Source of the DNA: Planctomycetales bacterium
GTDB lineage: Bacteria > Planctomycetota > Planctomycetia > Pirellulales > Pirellulaceae
Assembly: GCA_020426595.1 (NCBI GenBank)
Contig: JAGQPS010000007.1
Coordinates: 1-34,244 of the forward strand
DNA: 34,244 nucleotides
Reading direction: 5' to 3'
In this document: piece after piece, positions 1-7,792 of the stretch
Layout of the letters: the number at the start of each line of letters is the position of its first letter
Position numbering within the stretch: position 1 is the first letter of the stretch
Translations under genes and position numbers: made by a program
The notes under the pieces: model-generated
The model's database searches: none
What the model saw: the letters and a program-made list of their open reading frames with translations, nothing else
Told to the model about the DNA's origin: nothing

Positions 1-45
1 CCGTGAGACGACCTCGATGGGCGTCTCACGGCCGCACGATGCGGC
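1..45. other. Two abutting perfect hairpins, possible terminator region
   Basis: A 10-bp perfect inverted repeat (CCGTGAGACG at 1-10, CGTCTCACGG at 22-31, 11-nt loop) is followed directly by a 6-bp stem with 3-nt loop (GCCGCA 31-36, TGCGGC 40-45). The polysaccharide operon on the minus strand ends at 188, so this pair lies 140-190 nt beyond its last stop codon and could end that transcript. There is no clear U-tract on either strand, so it may equally be a Rho-assisted or processing structure, or the end of a gene to the left. Between 46 and 187 I see only a short dyad (CACGC 97-101, GCGTG 107-111) and a direct repeat CACGCTTT at 71-78 and 97-104. Confidence 0.4.
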
Positions 46-187
46 GAGTCTGATTAAATCAACAGCCCGTCACGCTTTGGGTTTCCTTTGGTTTCCCACG
101 CTTTAGGCGTGTTCGACTGAGGCGGAGCGTGAAAATCGCGACATCAAAACCCGCGCGTCGTTTCTTTGACGGCTGAATCGATCAGGA

Positions 188-1114
188 CTAAACGGCGGAG
201 GTCAATTGCCAGATCGAGGACGGCGCGGCTCCCGCGACGCGGACATTGCGAACCTGGCGGGCATCGACCCAGCAGTCGACCAAGTGCAGCCGCGGATCGA
301 CGAGCGTGCGGGGCATCACGAGACTTCGTTCGATCCGGGTGTCGCGGTCGATCACCGATCCATGACCGATCACCGTTCCAGGTCCAATCTCGACACCCTT
401 CCCAATCCAGACGTCATCACCCAACAAGATTGGGCCTTGCAGTCGAGCCGTGCGGTGGATCCGCACATTGCGACACTGTCGAATGCCGGGCACCAACTCT
501 CGTCCATACAGCGCGAGTTCAGGGCAGTCGGAGTGCAAGACTCGCCACTGCGACCGAAGCAGCGACCGCTCCGAATTGGCATCGAGCAACGTCGGCATCC
601 GCCGCTCGACTCCCGCGCTCCGATTCAACTCACGCACCAGGGCGCTCGTTTCGGTCCAATCGCATGTGGAAAGATCCTCGAGCCATTCGCGCGGAACAAT
701 CGTCCATCCCTGCCAGTCCTCGGTTCCCTCGCTCGCGACGTGAAGGTCGACAAACAGTTCATCGTTGGAGCATCGCAAGTGCTCGCCAGTGATCGGCATC
801 CATCGGCAGGCATGGCCCAACAAGATGTGATCGGCCCGAGCCTCGCTCGCCGCTCGCCGAACGCTTGATGCGAGACGCGATGGCTCGCAGTCCACGTACT
901 CAAACTCGCAGCCCCAGCGAGCCCCATCTCCCAGCCAAGGCCGCGCGGTCTCGTCGAGACCAGAGCCAAGGAAGGTAATGTCTCGCTGTCCCGCCGCAAT
1001 CAATGTCTCGACGACGTGGAGCAAGAACGGGCGATCAACCAGAAACGCATCTTGAAGCCCTAGCGACACGCATCCGCCAGTTGGCATCGCATCGGTTACG
1101 AGAAATGTCTTCAT
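188..1114 (-). CDS. Nucleotidyltransferase-like / left-handed beta-helix protein
   Basis: 308 residues. The N-terminal about 130 residues have the general look of a sugar-phosphate nucleotidyltransferase or MobA-like Rossmann fold (VDRPFLLHVVETLIAAG at 26-42 resembles the 'kPllehvierla.aG' segment), but the nucleotide-binding GxGxRxxPLT motif is absent. Residues about 217-275 contain hexapeptide-type repeats (ARLQGPILLGDDVWIGKGVEIG and on), typical of a left-handed beta-helix as in acyltransferases and bifunctional NDP-sugar pyrophosphorylases. It is the last gene of the polysaccharide operon and its ATG overlaps the stop of the upstream gene by 4 nt (1111-1114), which fixes the start. A role in supplying or regulating an activated sugar is inferred from context; loss of the nucleotide-binding motif argues against an ordinary pyrophosphorylase. 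Confidence 0.7.
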   Translation of the reverse strand: MKTFLVTDAMPTGGCVSLGLQDAFLVDRPFLLHVVETLIAAGQRDITFLGSGLDETARPWLGDGARWGCEFEYVDCEPSRLASSVRRAASEARADHILLGHACRWMPITGEHLRCSNDELFVDLHVASEGTEDWQGWTIVPREWLEDLSTCDWTETSALVRELNRSAGVERRMPTLLDANSERSLLRSQWRVLHSDCPELALYGRELVPGIRQCRNVRIHRTARLQGPILLGDDVWIGKGVEIGPGTVIGHGSVIDRDTRIERSLVMPRTLVDPRLHLVDCWVDARQVRNVRVAGAAPSSIWQLTSAV

Positions 1115-2616
1115 GGCTTCACCTTTCCGCGTACGTCAAGTTCACACGAGTCTTGTCGCGAGTCGTGCTGGTACCAACCCAAGAATCGCTGGGCGAGAAC
1201 CCGCACGAGAAACACTCCGTTACCAATCCAGTACCGACGCCAGAGTCGACTGGGTTCCTGCGAGAATCGAAAAAGCCACTCCAGGCAGAGTTCGCGCACC
1301 CAGCGAGGAGCGCGCCGCACGCGGCCCGAGTAATAGTCGAAGAGACCGCCCACGCCGATCGCCACCGAGCAGCCCATTTCGTGCAAATGCTCTCGGATCC
1401 AAAGGTCTTGTCGAGGAGCTCCCAAGGCGACAAGCACGATGTCCGCTCGCGACGCCCGAATCGTGCGCACGACTTCGTCCGCGACTTCCGGCTCGAAATA
1501 CCCATGTCGCACTCCGGCGATCCTCACGCCTGGAAAATGGACATCGATCCAATCCGCGACCGCCTGAGCCACGCCAGGACGAGCGCCGAGAAGGAATAGG
1601 GAACGCTGAGTCCGCTGTAGTTGGGCGCAGAGTCTCGGAAAGAGATCGGTGCCGTTGACGTTCTCGATGAAGTGCGTGCCCAGCAATCGGCCGGCGAGTT
1701 TCAAGCCAATGCCATCCGCCAACGTCATGTCGGCCTGGTTGACGCAAGCTCGATAAGTCGCGTGCCGCGCCGCCCAATTGGCGCAGTCCGCATTGACGAA
1801 GCAAACCTGACGAGGCTCCTTGCGGCCACTCCAAGTCTCGATCGAGTCGAGCGCTTGTCGCATCGTGCGATTCGCGACCGACACGCCCAGCACGTTGATG
1901 CGATCGGCCTCCGTTCGAGTCGACAAGCCCCAGCAGGCGCTGACCGCGGCGCGGAACGCGATGCCCCAATTGCTCCACCAGCCCCGGCTTTCGACGTATT
2001 CCAAGTCGCTCTCGAGTTCGGATTCGTACGCGATGTTGGCTCGGCGACGCACCCACCACAAACAGACCAGTCCTGGTCGATCGCTGAAACGGCGAGCGGC
2101 GAGACGCTCGGTCAACAACCGATCGTCGGGAGCGACCGCGCGCGGTCCGACAAGCGTGAGATCACCCTTGAGCAGATTCCACAACATCGGCCAACGATCG
2201 AGGCCTAGGGCTCGCAGGTACCTGCCCCATCGCCCCGGTACCGCGCGAAATCGATATTCGACGAACCTCTGTCCGCCTCGACCATAACGAGGCAGACCAA
2301 CGATCGCTTCGCCGGAGCGGAGTAATCCCAGCCAACAGGGAAGCGCGACCAGAAGCCCGAGCAAACCCACGATCAACGCCACCGCGATGTCAAAACCTCG
2401 CCGAATCGCCTCGCCAGTTCCGTTGCGAAAGCGCACACTCGCGCGAATCATCCGCCGGCGCCAGGCACTCCTTAGCATAGCGGGGCGACGTGCGTGCCCA
2501 GCAGCAAGTGGCAACGCGGCCGACCCGCTTCGCGGATCGAGCGGCGTTGGCTCGCTCGTTGCCGCGATCGAGGCCCGGGTCTCCGGCGAATGGCTCCACG
2601 AGGACGTCAACATCAA
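1111..2616 (-). CDS. Fusion: degenerate sugar-phosphate transferase + WecG/TagA/CpsF glycosyltransferase
   Basis: 501 residues in two parts. Residues about 70-235 match the bacterial sugar transferase (WcaJ/PglC, monotopic phosphoglycosyl transferase) family: a membrane-anchoring helix at 76-97, LWNLLKGDLTLVGPRAV at 145-161 and a later PGLVCLWW. The catalytic Asp-Glu dyad of the family is D140-R141 here, so the Glu is lost, and the usual KFRSM segment is EYRFRAV. Residues about 238-485 are a complete GT26 (WecG/TagA/CpsF) domain: NAD at 275-277, ADGIGL at 300-305, NGTDLF at 321-326, ALGAPRQDLWI at 398-407, GVGGLFDYYSGRVRRAP at 421-437. GT26 enzymes add the second sugar to a lipid-linked first sugar. 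The neighbour at 2613 encodes an intact transferase, so the N-terminal half here may be a docking or membrane-anchoring module. ATGA overlaps occur at both ends. Confidence 0.88.
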   Translation of the reverse strand: MMLTSSWSHSPETRASIAATSEPTPLDPRSGSAALPLAAGHARRPAMLRSAWRRRMIRASVRFRNGTGEAIRRGFDIAVALIVGLLGLLVALPCWLGLLRSGEAIVGLPRYGRGGQRFVEYRFRAVPGRWGRYLRALGLDRWPMLWNLLKGDLTLVGPRAVAPDDRLLTERLAARRFSDRPGLVCLWWVRRRANIAYESELESDLEYVESRGWWSNWGIAFRAAVSACWGLSTRTEADRINVLGVSVANRTMRQALDSIETWSGRKEPRQVCFVNADCANWAARHATYRACVNQADMTLADGIGLKLAGRLLGTHFIENVNGTDLFPRLCAQLQRTQRSLFLLGARPGVAQAVADWIDVHFPGVRIAGVRHGYFEPEVADEVVRTIRASRADIVLVALGAPRQDLWIREHLHEMGCSVAIGVGGLFDYYSGRVRRAPRWVRELCLEWLFRFSQEPSRLWRRYWIGNGVFLVRVLAQRFLGWYQHDSRQDSCELDVRGKVKP

Positions 2617-3437
2617 TACGCTCCCTTCCCAGTGACCACGGCGGGAATGGTCCGCGCGATCAGACTCAGGTCGGTCGCGATCGACATCCGTTGATAGTAC
2701 TCAAGGTCCATTTCGAGCTGCCGATCGAAGGGAATGTCACCTCGTCCCTCCACTTGCCAAGTGCAGGTGATGCCGGGCTTCATGAGTAATCGTTGGCGCG
2801 CGTACGAGGTGTAGATCGGAAACTCCTCCTCGAGAGTCGGGCGAGGTCCGACCATCGACATGTCTCCGATCAACACGCTCCAAAACTGTGGCAGTTCATC
2901 GAGACTCGTGCGGCGCAGGATACGTCCGATCCAAGTGACTCGCGGGTCGGAGCGGCGCTTGAACGTCACGCTCGATCCCAAGTCGTTCCCCTCGTCCTTG
3001 AGCGCGTGCCAATGCGATTTGGCGCCGACGAACATCGAGCGGAATTTCGGCATGAGGTAAGCGCGGCCATGCCGACCGATTCGAGCGGAGTAGTAGAGGA
3101 TTGGTCCCCGATCCGTCGCTTTAATCAGCAGCGCGATCACTAGCATGATGGGCGCGAACAGCAGCAGACCGGCGATGGAGCCGACGAGGTCCAGAGCCCG
3201 TTTGCTGGTGGGAGCCGCGACGAGTCGAAGCCGCTGTCGCGTGAGTAACCACCCCCTCGCCAGTTTCCTTCGGCCGCATCGCACCTTGCTCGAACACTTG
3301 GGCTCGCGCAAGCGAAAGGCTCTCGATTCACGCACCCTACGCGTTGTGTCGTCGTGCTCGACACCACGATTCATGTCGGTTGCGTTGGTTGGTTGCGATG
3401 CGACATCGGGTAGAGTCGGAAAACAGGTCGCGGTCAT
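2613..3437 (-). CDS. Undecaprenyl-phosphate sugar phosphotransferase (WcaJ/PglC-like)
   Basis: 274 residues. A poorly conserved, basic N-terminal stretch of about 78 residues precedes a complete bacterial sugar transferase domain: KRALDLVGS at 79-87, re-entrant hydrophobic helix about 86-106, GPILYYSARIGRHG at 111-124, KFRSM at 131-135, the catalytic dyad D180-E181 within SLDELPQFW, VGPRP at 196-200 and a final WQVEGRGDIPFD. Family members transfer a sugar 1-phosphate from an NDP-sugar to undecaprenyl phosphate at the inner face of the cytoplasmic membrane, the first step of repeat-unit assembly. The donor sugar cannot be told from sequence. It lacks the four-helix N-terminal domain of long WbaP/WcaJ proteins, so it is of the short type. 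Overlaps both neighbours by 4 nt. Confidence 0.92.
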   Translation of the reverse strand: MTATCFPTLPDVASQPTNATDMNRGVEHDDTTRRVRESRAFRLREPKCSSKVRCGRRKLARGWLLTRQRLRLVAAPTSKRALDLVGSIAGLLLFAPIMLVIALLIKATDRGPILYYSARIGRHGRAYLMPKFRSMFVGAKSHWHALKDEGNDLGSSVTFKRRSDPRVTWIGRILRRTSLDELPQFWSVLIGDMSMVGPRPTLEEEFPIYTSYARQRLLMKPGITCTWQVEGRGDIPFDRQLEMDLEYYQRMSIATDLSLIARTIPAVVTGKGAY

Positions 3438-4741
3438 CGTGCTCCTCCCGCCATCGACCCAGCGGCCATGAGTGGCTGTGCTCCCACCTCACCGTCGACT
3501 AGAGGCAACCCTTGTGACTCGTGAATTGGCTGGTCAACCTTCGCGGATTCCGACGCGTTCTCGTCTTGTGACATTTCCGTCGCGGCGGGCGAAGCCTCGG
3601 GCCGCCCACAGGCTCGCGCTAGCAGTCGCAGCAATCGTTCCGCGGTTTGCTCCCAACGGAACGTGGCGGCATGGCCGAGACCACCGATCGAGGCCTGTTC
3701 GCGCCATGGTTGATCGAGCAAGCAAAGCGCCAAGCAGTCGGTCATTGCCTCGAGATCATCGGGCTCGAAAACCGCGGCGCGGCCACCAGCAACCTCTGGC
3801 AAACTCGTTCGATTGGAAAGAGCCACGGGAACACCGCAGGCCATCGCCTCGATGACCGGCATGCCGAATCCTTCGTAGAGCGACGGAATCACGCAAAGAT
3901 CGGCCGCTCGATAGAGTTCCGGAATCAAGCTCTGGGGCAAGAAGCCGGTGGTATGAATGCGTTGCCGCAGGGGACTTTGATGGATCCTGGAGTGGATGAC
4001 CTCCGCGCGATTCCAATCCGGACCCGCCAGGATCAGGTGGTGTGGCGGAGCGTGTTCCGCGATGAGCCGCTCGAACGACTCGATCAATCGCACGTGATTC
4101 TTGGCGGGATGTTCCAACCTCGACACATAGAGCAGATAGGGAGCGTCGACTCCGAGTGCCGTCGACACGGCGCTTCGAGCCAATGCGGCATCTCCTGGAT
4201 GGAATTGCAGTTGGTCGACTCCGAGCGGAATCACGGTGACTCGTTCGGCCGCACAGCCGGTCGCGGCGATGATGTCTCGCTTGCTGTACTCGCTGATCGT
4301 CATGATCTCGTCGAGTCGATTGATCATCCGTGGCAAGACGTAGCGCAGGTAAAGATCGTGCTTCCACGAATACTTGCCCGGAAGATGAAGACTCGCGAGA
4401 TCGAGTACGCTCCCGACGGCGGGAACGCTGTTGCGTCCACCGAGTCGGCGATTGGCGGCGGGAAACCAGACGGCGTCGACTTCCGCCAGGCGACACTCTC
4501 GCGGCAAATGAGTCTGGTGCCAAACCACACTGGAAAACGCGCCGCCGAATCGTTCTGAAGCGGTACGGAGTGAGAATCGCGAACTATCGCGCCGCCACAC
4601 GTCGGCTTCCTCGGCCGTGGTCCAGATGACAAACTCGTGTTGGTCGAAACGGTTCTCGAAACATTCGAGCATCGAAAGCAGGAATCGCCCGATTCCGCTG
4701 CGTCCTCCATCACAGCCAAAAGTGGTGATGCCGATCTTCAT
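3434..4741 (-). CDS. GT4-family glycosyltransferase
   Basis: 435 residues with GT-B architecture. The N-terminal half opens with MKIGITTFG and a glycine-rich GGRSGIGRFL (12-21). The C-terminal nucleotide-sugar domain shows VSRLEHPAKN at 206-215 (phosphate-contacting Arg/Lys) and the EX7E motif, E290 and E298, in YEGFGMPVIEA. It would add a sugar to the lipid-linked repeat unit in the cytoplasm. From about residue 376 there is a 60-residue polar, low-complexity tail not usual for GT4. Its start lies 66 nt after the stop of the upstream GT2 gene; there is no strong Shine-Dalgarno, only GAG about 12 nt before the ATG. The stop overlaps the next gene by 4 nt. Confidence 0.9.
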   Translation of the reverse strand: MKIGITTFGCDGGRSGIGRFLLSMLECFENRFDQHEFVIWTTAEEADVWRRDSSRFSLRTASERFGGAFSSVVWHQTHLPRECRLAEVDAVWFPAANRRLGGRNSVPAVGSVLDLASLHLPGKYSWKHDLYLRYVLPRMINRLDEIMTISEYSKRDIIAATGCAAERVTVIPLGVDQLQFHPGDAALARSAVSTALGVDAPYLLYVSRLEHPAKNHVRLIESFERLIAEHAPPHHLILAGPDWNRAEVIHSRIHQSPLRQRIHTTGFLPQSLIPELYRAADLCVIPSLYEGFGMPVIEAMACGVPVALSNRTSLPEVAGGRAAVFEPDDLEAMTDCLALCLLDQPWREQASIGGLGHAATFRWEQTAERLLRLLARACGRPEASPAATEMSQDENASESAKVDQPIHESQGLPLVDGEVGAQPLMAAGSMAGGAR

Positions 4742-4807
4742 GCGTTGGGTCTCAATAACTTGAAGGCGTCGTGGAAATGCCGTGAACAGGGAAGGGGAGG
4801 CCGGGGT

Positions 4808-5710
4808 TCAACGTTGATGGCGAGCCAGCACGAACTTCTGGCCGGAAGCGACATCGCTGATGCTTTGTTGTTTGCGCCGTCGCCCCCAGACGCACCCCCG
4901 CGCGTGGAACCAGTTCGCCACGCAGCGGCGTGCGACCGAGCCAGGAAGTTGTTCGAGCGTGCGTTCCTTCAAACACCGCCGGCAGTCGCGCAACGTCTCT
5001 CGAGCGGTCCGCCCCAACACTCGTGCGACCGAGCAACGCCCGCCCATCCAACCATCCGCTTCTCCCTCGACGAACTTGCGACCCGCCAGTTCACGCAGCG
5101 TGTAGTTGTGCGAGTGCATTACACGGGCGTCGGCGACGTATTCGATACGGTGCCCAGCCGAGCGGGCCCAGCGCCCCCATTCGGTGTCTTCCGACGCCCA
5201 CGCTTCGGTGTAGAAGGGGCGTTCGATAAGCCGATCGCGTTCGATCACCGCCATCGGCAGGCTCAGTGGGAGCCAATCCGGCGCTTCGTCCGAGCTGGGA
5301 AAGGCCTGTTCATGATCGCGCCGCACGCTACTCCAAGCCTCGGGGCGTGGGAGTTGTCGGGCGAAGGCGGCCACCGCGCCGGTCCGCTCACAACGGTCCA
5401 ACAACCTACTCAGTACGTCATCACCCAGCGGAATCACGTCGGAGTTCTGAAACGCGACCCAGCGTGTCGCGCACTGGGCGACAGCCGAGTTGAGGACTCG
5501 TCCCGGCAAGTAGGAAGTCCGCTCGATGTCGATGCGTCGATGGGGGAACCGATCAACGATCTCCAACGTGTGATCGCGCGAACCCGAATCAACGATCAGC
5601 AGCTCGAACGAGACGCCCCGTTGACTGAACAAACCGACCAACGCTTGCTCGACGGACCACGCCGAGTCCTTGGTTCTCATGACGACGGTCACGCTGGGCC
5701 TAGGCGACAT
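4808..5710 (-). CDS. GT2-family glycosyltransferase
   Basis: 300 residues, GT-A fold. It starts with VTVVMRTKDSAW (7-18), followed by ELLIVDSGSRDHT (36-48, nucleotide-binding D41) and QNSD at 88-91, which takes the place of the DXD metal motif. E174-D175 in WASEDTEWGRW is the usual ED catalytic-base motif. No transmembrane helix, so a cytosolic or peripheral enzyme of repeat-unit synthesis. A GGGAGG Shine-Dalgarno lies 6 nt before the ATG, and the start overlaps the deacetylase gene by 11 nt. The C-terminal about 60 residues are rich in Arg and Cys. The sugar donor is unknown. Confidence 0.88.
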   Translation of the reverse strand: MSPRPSVTVVMRTKDSAWSVEQALVGLFSQRGVSFELLIVDSGSRDHTLEIVDRFPHRRIDIERTSYLPGRVLNSAVAQCATRWVAFQNSDVIPLGDDVLSRLLDRCERTGAVAAFARQLPRPEAWSSVRRDHEQAFPSSDEAPDWLPLSLPMAVIERDRLIERPFYTEAWASEDTEWGRWARSAGHRIEYVADARVMHSHNYTLRELAGRKFVEGEADGWMGGRCSVARVLGRTARETLRDCRRCLKERTLEQLPGSVARRCVANWFHARGCVWGRRRKQQSISDVASGQKFVLARHQR

Positions 5711-6557
5711 GGGGCACCTCCCGCGCGTCGGACGGCGCGAGACTCGTTGATTTTCGTTCGAGTAACTCGCCGAGATGATGGGTCGGATGGGAAGCGAGGA
5801 AGTCGAGAATACGACCGAACGAACGAAATCGATCGGCCAGATAGAGCGTGATCGGATGAATCAGCATGTTGGACGGAATGCCACGCGACTCGTGATCGCG
5901 CAGTTCTTCCAACACGCGGTCGGTCCATTCCTCGACGTGGTACGAATCGCTGCCGTAGTCGTCGGACCAGGAGTAGCGTTTGACGAACCAGTTCACGTAC
6001 TCGGGCGTGCGCTCCGCGTGATAGATGTGTTCGTGATCCGGCATGACGTTGAGGGGAAACTCAAGCAGTCCACTCCTCGTGGGCGTGGGCCGAGTCCCCT
6101 GTTTGCGAACTCCGTCCGAACAGAGTTCGATCCCCACGCTGGCCAGGACGTCGTCCGTGTACGGGCCATGCATGTACATGTGGTTGCGCCACAGTCGCAA
6201 TCGCTTGCCGGTTTTTTGCTCGGCCACGCGAATGGTCTTCAAGGCATCACGCCGCTGGTACCAGGCGGGCCCATTAAAACTGCCCGTCGCCTTCTTAAAG
6301 AAACGGTGCAGCAACATTGGCTGGAAACAGTTGAAGTTGTGTCCGCCAATCTCGACGTTCGGTTGTTGGACGATCGACTCCAGGTCATTCCATTCTTGAG
6401 TGAAGCATTTTCCCGACACGAAGTAGGTCACCTTGACGCCCGCGTCGCGCAGCATGTCGGTGTACAGCCGCGCTACCTGCAACTCCGAACGATCGCAGTG
6501 TCGTTGATTGCCTGTCCGCAACGAGGCGTGATGGAGATCACCGCTGAGGTAGATCAT
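5700..6557 (-). CDS. Polysaccharide deacetylase-like (CE4/NodB superfamily) protein
   Basis: 285 residues. The layout fits a NodB-homology barrel: an opening strand MIYLSGDLHH with D7, H9 and H10 in place of the usual TFDDG, VTYFVSGKC at 43-51, EIGGHNFN at 69-76 (motif with H73), a RNHMYMHGP segment at 124-132, and LIHPITL at 232-238 near the C-terminus, where CE4 proteins have their catalytic HP. There is no signal peptide, so it would act in the cytoplasm, perhaps on a lipid-linked intermediate. It lies inside the polysaccharide operon with ATGA overlap upstream and 11-nt overlap downstream. Substrate unknown; the unusual first motif leaves open a non-deacetylase activity of the same fold. 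Confidence 0.75.
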   Translation of the reverse strand: MIYLSGDLHHASLRTGNQRHCDRSELQVARLYTDMLRDAGVKVTYFVSGKCFTQEWNDLESIVQQPNVEIGGHNFNCFQPMLLHRFFKKATGSFNGPAWYQRRDALKTIRVAEQKTGKRLRLWRNHMYMHGPYTDDVLASVGIELCSDGVRKQGTRPTPTRSGLLEFPLNVMPDHEHIYHAERTPEYVNWFVKRYSWSDDYGSDSYHVEEWTDRVLEELRDHESRGIPSNMLIHPITLYLADRFRSFGRILDFLASHPTHHLGELLERKSTSLAPSDAREVPHVA

Positions 6558-7792
6558 GAGGCGGCCCCTGTCAGTGAGTCGGCATGCTGGGTCAGCACGT
6601 GTCGGAAGTTGGTGTCACCAAATCGCGACCACAAGTTCAGATAAGCCTCGTCGAACGCGTTCTCGTCGTGGGCCGCTTCCGGGGCCGCGCCCAGAACGGT
6701 CGCGATGGTTTCTCTCTCGAGGGTCGTTCCCAAGCCATAAGCGACATAGGGAAACGCCAGGCGCAACCAGCCTCGAGGTCCCAGGCCGGCCCAATGCATA
6801 CGGGATGGCACCGATTCCGGTAGAGTCCGTAGGTGCCGTGCCGCGCGCGCGATCTGCTTGGCCAGGCGACGAGGCCGTGTCCAGGTTGGGCTCCAGTCTC
6901 GCCTAACACGTCGATCTAGCTCGCCGGTCCAAGCGGCGCTGCGCGGACTGAAGGGTTGATTGGCGAACTGAGCATGAGTCCGCGCCAGATCGCGTAGCAG
7001 ACTGGCATTCCATTCACGGTCGATCACGCCTTGCAGCGCGGCGTAGTTCGGCAGCAATCGGAACGTGGCGGCTTGGATATAGCGGCGACAAAACGAAGAG
7101 TCGACGTGCGCGATCTCGTTCATGCGTCGAAGCTTCTCGACGTAGCTCCAGTGATACATCGAGCGATGATACAGCCACGCATCGCCATAGCCGACGATCG
7201 CCTTCATCGCGTGCTTGGCGAGCAATCGGCCTAGCGGCGAGAGCGTCTCGATGCTTGCATGTCGCCGCAATGCGTATCGATTGATGATGAGCAGCGTGCC
7301 TCGATTGACGACGAGTTCCTCGATCTGGGTCGGAGCAATGCAAGACACCGGATAAGGGCTCATTCGGGACAACAAGTCGGGTTGTCCAACGATCACGCTG
7401 TGTCCATGTCGTGCGTCGAATCCGAGCAGCAGACCGCGCGTGCGGGAGAGATGCTTCCAGTGCAAGGCACTCAGGTCGATGCCGATCTCGCCTTCGTCGC
7501 GCAGGGATGCCAGGGATTGATCCATGCGTTCCAGCCAGCCGCGCACGACGGGATTCGACTGTCGCTTGCGAGTGACGAGGACGAGGTCCAAATTGTTGTG
7601 GGGACGCTCGCCAAGCTCCGTTCGTTCGACGCCTCCCTCGCCGCGCCCGTAGCCGCCGATGAGCAGGAGTCCGTCACCAGCGCGGCTCATTTCCAATCGC
7701 CTCGCTTCGTCGCCGATCTTGGCGAGCAAATCGTACATCCGGGTCTCAACGACCTCGGATCCGTGGTAGGTCAAGCGTTGACGCTCGGTCAT
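6554..7792 (-). CDS. Nucleotidyltransferase-fold protein of unknown role
   Basis: 412 residues counted from the ATG at 7792, chosen because it makes the same 4-nt ATGA overlap with the upstream stop as the other genes; the frame is open 14 codons further upstream. Residues 42-73 show a polymerase-beta-type nucleotidyltransferase signature: LLLIGGYGRGEGG then NNLDLVLV, with a possible third acidic residue at D106 in IGIDLSALHW. In the usual hG[GS]...DhD pattern the first metal Asp is N67 here, with D69 kept. The rest (about 150-412) is mostly helical, unmatched, with a long basic central stretch. No membrane segment. Possible jobs include transfer of a nucleotide or phosphocholine-like group to the glycan, or regulation of a neighbour. 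I do not recognise a named family. Confidence 0.7.
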   Translation of the reverse strand: MTERQRLTYHGSEVVETRMYDLLAKIGDEARRLEMSRAGDGLLLIGGYGRGEGGVERTELGERPHNNLDLVLVTRKRQSNPVVRGWLERMDQSLASLRDEGEIGIDLSALHWKHLSRTRGLLLGFDARHGHSVIVGQPDLLSRMSPYPVSCIAPTQIEELVVNRGTLLIINRYALRRHASIETLSPLGRLLAKHAMKAIVGYGDAWLYHRSMYHWSYVEKLRRMNEIAHVDSSFCRRYIQAATFRLLPNYAALQGVIDREWNASLLRDLARTHAQFANQPFSPRSAAWTGELDRRVRRDWSPTWTRPRRLAKQIARAARHLRTLPESVPSRMHWAGLGPRGWLRLAFPYVAYGLGTTLERETIATVLGAAPEAAHDENAFDEAYLNLWSRFGDTNFRHVLTQHADSLTGAAS

